Source of the DNA: Oscheius dolichura
Lineage: Eukaryota > Nematoda > Chromadorea > Rhabditida > Rhabditidae
DNA: 64,000 bases
Assembly: GCA_932521035.1 (NCBI GenBank)
Contig: OW051493.1
Location: 4,464,001-4,528,000 of the forward strand
Direction of reading: 5' to 3'
Positions 59,598 to 64,000 of the stretch are shown one piece after another. The position numbers and the translations under genes were made by a program. The notes beneath the pieces were generated by a model. The model did no database searches and had not been told where the DNA came from. It saw only the letters and a program-made list of their open reading frames with translations. Position 1 is the first letter of the stretch, and each line of letters begins with the position of its first letter.

Positions 59598-60191
59598 ATG
59601 CCTCCCGTCGGCGGACACGTAGCGATGCCTGGAGGAGCACAGCCTTCATGTGCACAAAAAGTAAGTTGCCTTTTGCCTTTATTTTATGATCGTTTAGCTT
59701 CGAATGGGATTTATGATGGGTTGTATGATTGGAGGAGCTACAGGTGTTTTATTAGGTGGATTTAGCGCATTACGAATGGGATTACGAGGAAAAGAGCTTT
59801 TAATTCAGGTAAGAGTTTATATTTCTATTCTTTACTATAAAGTTTGCAACAAATTCGGTCTAATAAAATCATAGAACACTTGAACGCGCTATTTTTGTGG
59901 CGTTCAGTCACAAAAAGTGGGCAGAACATTATCCAAAAATTTAAGAAAACTCGCAAATCAGAAATATTTCTATTCATTTCGAAGTAAATGCCAAACTTTT
60001 CTGATTTTATCCTCTGAAAAGGTTCAAGACAACTCATATATCGCTCGCTATATTAGACAAAAGTCTTTTTCAACCATAAAAATACCGTTTTTATAGTTTT
60101 TATATTACTTTTACAGACTGGAAAAGTTGTAGCTCAATCCGGAGGATCTTTTGGAGTGTTCATGGCAGTGGCTCAAGGGCTTAGATGTTGA
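59598..60191 (+). CDS. romo1: ROMO1 / Mgr2, mitochondrial inner membrane protein
   Basis: Three exons (59598-59661, 59699-59808, 60117-60191) encode about 82 residues: MPPVGGHVAMPGGAQPSCAQ, then RMGFMMGCMIGGATGVLLGG, SALRMGLRGKELLIQ, and GGSFGVFMAVAQGLRC-stop. The two glycine-rich membrane helices, the paired Cys and the final RC match ROMO1, called Mgr2 in yeast. It gates the TIM23 protein channel laterally and supports OPA1 and cristae function; raised levels increase reactive oxygen species. The first intron is 37 nt, but the second is 308 nt (59809-60116) and AT-rich. The acceptor touching the start suggests trans-splicing. Confidence 0.96.
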
Positions 60192-63100
60192 AATTTTACG
60201 TTCGGGTCACATTATATCGCTTTTGACACCTCGTTAGATTTGTTTAGTTTTACTGTTTTTAATTTGAAAAAAATAAAGAATAATTCAGAGTATATTCCAA
60301 TGTATCAATTCTGCTTTCCTCATTGGGATTTTGGTAACAGCACGTGAAACTCAGCCATCTTCAAGTCATGCCCCCTCATCGAGATCAATGTGATTCAAAT
60401 TGTGCTTTTATCTCAAAAAGAAAAAAAACGCCATAGACCCAAGGAATATTCCATTTGATGATTAATCAGTTTCCTGTATTTTTATCACGAGAAAATTTTT
60501 CTCATCCAAAAAGTACAGTCATTCGGAAAAAGCATCGCTCGGAGAAATGAATCACCCAGTTGTGGTAGTTCTCCCTTTTCACTTATCCTATACTACAACG
60601 TTCATATTGGTTTATAGCTGATAGAACCTCTAGCTTCTGCTTAGCTCTAATGACCTCTAACTTCTGTTCTAGAACCGACTCATTCCATGACTGCTAAAGC
60701 CGTTATCTTTTCCCTGAAAACAGGTCATATCTGCAGCGGGCCTGCTCTTTTCCAGAGGACGTAATAAGACCATGTATTTTCTTTATCAGCTTAGTTTTCT
60801 CCCTTATTCCTTTGAAAGGAAAAATCTTTGCAAAGAGTGGGTGGTCAATTATTATGCAGCGTGTTCTCGGCGCCCCCTCAAAACAGACGTTGCTCGAATT
60901 ATTATTTAGGCTTCCCTATCGCAGGATGGCGTGAAGTCTACGCATGTAAAGAGGCTTATAAGTCGTTTGCCTACAAAATGGAGCAGTATTCTCCGAAGGA
61001 CGAGAACACTTCCGCCTTTTTGGCCATTTGTCACCCAAGCTCACGTGAATCCAAACATATGTGAGAGCCCTGGTGCTTGTTTGGATGATCTCGTATCTTC
61101 CCCGGATATTATCCCCGAAATGTTTTCGTCCCCCTCGATTTCAGCCTACAAATGAGTCCGGACGTCCTTCTCCCGGTTTGCCCTTGCTCGCGTCATATCG
61201 GTCTACGTAGAAATTGGCTCCGGCCTAATAGCTTCCCTATTTCTTAATTACCGTAGTCTTCCCCCAGTTTATGGACCAGGAACAGTAGCCGTCTCCGTTT
61301 TATGTGAGGTAGTCTCTGGACTGTCCCTGACTCTCGGTATCACGTCACTTATTGTCCGTTTCTCCAAAGTTTAAAGGGGACAGTGGTCGCCGTACTCTTT
61401 TGACGGATAGTGTCGTATGACGGCCAGTAGACGGCTCTTTATCAACGACTTTTGAAAAGTCTCCGGCGATTATTTTATTGTATAGTAGGGGCGGCAGGGG
61501 ATATTGCCTGGGAAGGGGGGCTATAGACGCTATAAAACGGGGGCCTCTACGTGGCGACAGTCTGCCCCGTCTCCTCGGCTGTCCCCCGTCTGCCTCCCCC
61601 TCACCAGTTGGTATTTTGTCAGGAAATGATATCTCCCCGAAGGCATTCAGCCCCTGAGTCACTCTCTCCCTCAATCCGAAAAATATACAATGACTAACAG
61701 CGACAGTTGCGTTCCTCGCATCCCATCCATCCATCCCCAAGAACACTGGCCTTTGATATTTCTACACCTCCTGATCTCATATTCTCCCTGAATGAAAACA
61801 CCTCCTGCGGGGGAGGCCCCTCTGCCGACGACGTCGATTTAATTAACCCGAGGGAAGCCCTTCATCCCGGGGAATCGGGTGTCCGTGGCCTTTCAAAGGG
61901 TGTCGCAATCGAGACACGTTCCGCGGTGGGGCCACTCCTTTGCACCCTTATCGCCTACTTTCTCTTGCCTTTTCTCAGCTCCAGCTGTAGTCTCCCCCCT
62001 CTCTGCACCTTTTTTACGATCTATGCTCTTGTCCAAAAAGTGGCGGCGCTTGACTGCCACCAAGGGTTGAATAGAAAAGAGGCTTTGAGTCTCCTCCACG
62101 GGAAGGCCACGTGTCGGGGACGAGGTCTTCTGCCGGGCCCGCCGTGAGTGTTCAGAAATTCTGACTCTTCTCACATCTCTTTGCAGATCCAGGAAGAACT
62201 GCGCCTGACTGAATCCGAAGCGGAACCACTTCAGCGTGGGGGGCGCAGACTTCCTTGGCCGTGTGTCTTGCGTGTCCCTTCCCTGCCATTCCCAGAGCCC
62301 CCTCAATTGGCCGGCCCGTTCATTACCCTAGTTACCACGTCCTCCCTGCCCAATCCCCCCAGAGATCTCTGTCCTTTTCTGTCCCCCTCCACAATACGAC
62401 CGTCTAGGGTGCACTGGGTGCAACTGTCGGGTGCGGGAACTTGTATGGGAGATTACGGAGGAGGAGGGCACGTGTGCTTACTGTTTTGAGGCCTTCTCGG
62501 AGGGCACCTTCCCTTCCCTTCGGGTCGCGTCACTCTCTATTTGTTCTATGTTTTGGGATAAGGAGAGGGCGACCGAAACGGCATACAACCGGACAGTCCT
62601 TTTCTGGGAAGGCTCGCATTTCCCGTATCCAGACGTCTTTCCATTAATCCAAGGGGAACCCCGGCCGTCAACAAAGCCTCTTTCAAACAGCTCGGCCCCC
62701 ATCCCTTCTAATACATCCTCTTGATCCAATCCCCCTCCCTCCTCCGGAAGAGAACGACCCCCCTGCCCACTCATGGGAAAGCCCCCCTCTAAAGATAGCC
62801 TTTATAGGGTTATTTTTGGGGAAAGAGAGGTTATCAGCTCCAGATAATGGTATTAATCTCAACCGGAAGACTTATCGCCTCCTTCCGGTGACTGTCCGAG
62901 GCCCTCAAAGACTCTCCTCGGAGATCTCCGGCAGAACTTCGGTGCGAACCCCGCGCCCTTTGATCTGAGATGCCCATCTGTCACTCACTCCATAAAGGGC
63001 CGCGTCCGTCTCGTCTCCTCTCTTCCTTCCTCTCCTCCTCCTCCTCCTCCTACTTTTATTTATTCGTACCGTACAGAAACTGGAAGACGCTGACTGTGTA

Positions 63101-63897
63101 ACAGTTTTGGTAAACACCAGAAGCCACTTTTGAAAGCGCAGGCTATAGAGAGGACGGGGGATGCCCCCGGGGGGACACCACGTAGACACAAGGAAATAAT
63201 CCCGACGGGATGGGAAACAACTGGCCCCGAGGTCAGGGAAGTGTGACCCGGGAGTGTAATTCGATAGCCGTGACGTCGAACAATTAATCCAAACTCAGAG
63301 TGGTCTGCCCACAAAACAAGGGGCGACCCCAACACTATACGTTTCCTTTCTTGGCAGTTGTTATTTGGCTCCTCCGAGTCAATTTCCGCCCTCGCCTTCT
63401 TTAAAAGGGCGGCCTATTCTGGGCCGACTAACTAACCAGTATCCCTTTCGCCGCGGGCAACTCCCCCTCCTCAAACAACTAATAGAGTACGGTAAGACGG
63501 TTGTGTGCAATCTGGAAAAGTCCCGAGCACAGAGGTTGTGACGTCGCGCCTGGCGCCCCCCGGGGTTATCTTGCCTCCGGGCGACTACTGTAATCTTGAC
63601 GTGGTTAGGGTTTTTTGCCGTTCCCTGTATTATTGTTAGTGTCTGTGTTCTCCATCACATGGCGCCCCGCCTTTCCTCCCGCGGTCTACTCGGCTAGGCC
63701 CCTCCCCCTGACCGTCGCACTTGGGAGTCGGGCCCAGTCGCATCCGCCCTATCTGGCCGTCCCCCTTATCGCATATTCCCACGCTATTCACAATTACTAT
63801 TCGTCTCCCTAGACTGTTTACCCCCCTCTCTCTTCGTTTGTCTTCTCTCCTTCCCCCCACCTGCCCCCTACTCATCCCCGTCATTTTCAGCATCACC
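60192..63897. other. Long stretch without a confident gene
   Basis: The first 600 bp are AT-rich and include the ROMO1 3' end (aataaa near 60274). From about 60750 the sequence is GC-rich, and from about 61700 pyrimidine-rich on the + strand, like the long introns of other + strand genes here. Small open frames near 61880-62490 have no recognisable domain. It may be promoter or 5' intron of the gene that begins at 63898. Confidence 0.35.
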
Positions 63898-63981
63898 ATG
63901 ATGGAGGTCTGTCTCAATAACAATTCTCCCAACGCCTTCCACCTCAACCAGAGCCGACCGAAGCGAGACTTCCGATTCCAG
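63898..63981 (+). CDS. First exon of an unidentified gene, cut by the window end
   Basis: An acceptor (cattttcag) lies 7 nt before ATG ATG. The exon encodes MMEVCLNNNSPNAFHLNQSR then PKRDFRFQ and ends at a canonical donor (cag|gtgagt). No signal peptide is seen, and the piece is too short to assign a family. The open frame continues past the window only through splicing. Confidence 0.5.
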
Positions 63982-64000
63982 GTGAGTCTCCCTCTTCCTC

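Noticed and set aside
61879-62489. + strand open frames as exons of the gene at the right edge
   Set aside because: They contain no recognisable motif and sit in pyrimidine-rich sequence where chance open frames are common.

Overview
This is a stretch of animal nuclear genome, almost certainly from a nematode. Genes are split by many very short GT-AG introns, often 29-45 nt, ending in tttcag or tttttag. A 3' splice acceptor sits 0-20 nt before most start codons, which is what spliced-leader trans-splicing would look like. The gene set includes a DB-module secreted protein and a seven-transmembrane receptor resembling the nematode Sra/Sre chemoreceptors. It also holds a LIN-42/PERIOD gene and a stand-alone MOC-2-type molybdenum cofactor gene. 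I cannot name the species. All gene models were spliced by eye, so inner exon borders are approximate.

Layout. 0.5-12.5 kb is GC-rich: a secreted EGF/laminin-G protein (+), a chemoreceptor-like GPCR (+), an unknown coiled-coil protein (-), an M6/proteolipid tetraspan protein (-) and a phospholipase B GDSL lipase (+). 13-18.5 kb is AT-rich: NLE1/Notchless, MOC-2, a TLC-domain protein (all +) and ALKBH7 (-). 18.9-48 kb is GC-rich again: CPT1 and an R3HDM4-like protein (-), spermidine synthase with a duplicated exon (+), a mucin-like membrane protein (-), a long Rap1GAP gene with a GoLoco motif (+), a protein tyrosine phosphatase with a nearby decayed copy (-), and PERIOD/LIN-42 (+). 48.4-55.4 kb is AT-rich: TOP3B and PUS10 (-), then prohibitin-2 (+). 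55.5-57.5 kb is a GC-rich Q/P-rich DB-module gene (-). 58-60.2 kb is AT-rich: RPA2 (-) and ROMO1 (+). From 60.2 kb to the end is GC-rich sequence without a clear gene, closing with the first exon of an unidentified gene.

How it fits together. The AT-rich islands hold broadly needed genes for ribosome assembly, molybdenum cofactor, DNA replication and topology, tRNA modification and mitochondrial function. They are packed as close same-strand pairs (NLE1/MOC-2, PUS10/TOP3B) or divergent pairs (PUS10|PHB2, RPA2|ROMO1). Most GC-rich genes are surface, secreted, signalling or clock genes; CPT1 and spermidine synthase are exceptions. The observations I rate most interesting are the duplicated spermidine synthase exon, the compositional mosaic, a 12-bp motif shared by the two divergent promoters, and a MULE-like inverted-repeat element in the phosphatase gene. 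No rRNA, tRNA or CRISPR was recognised.
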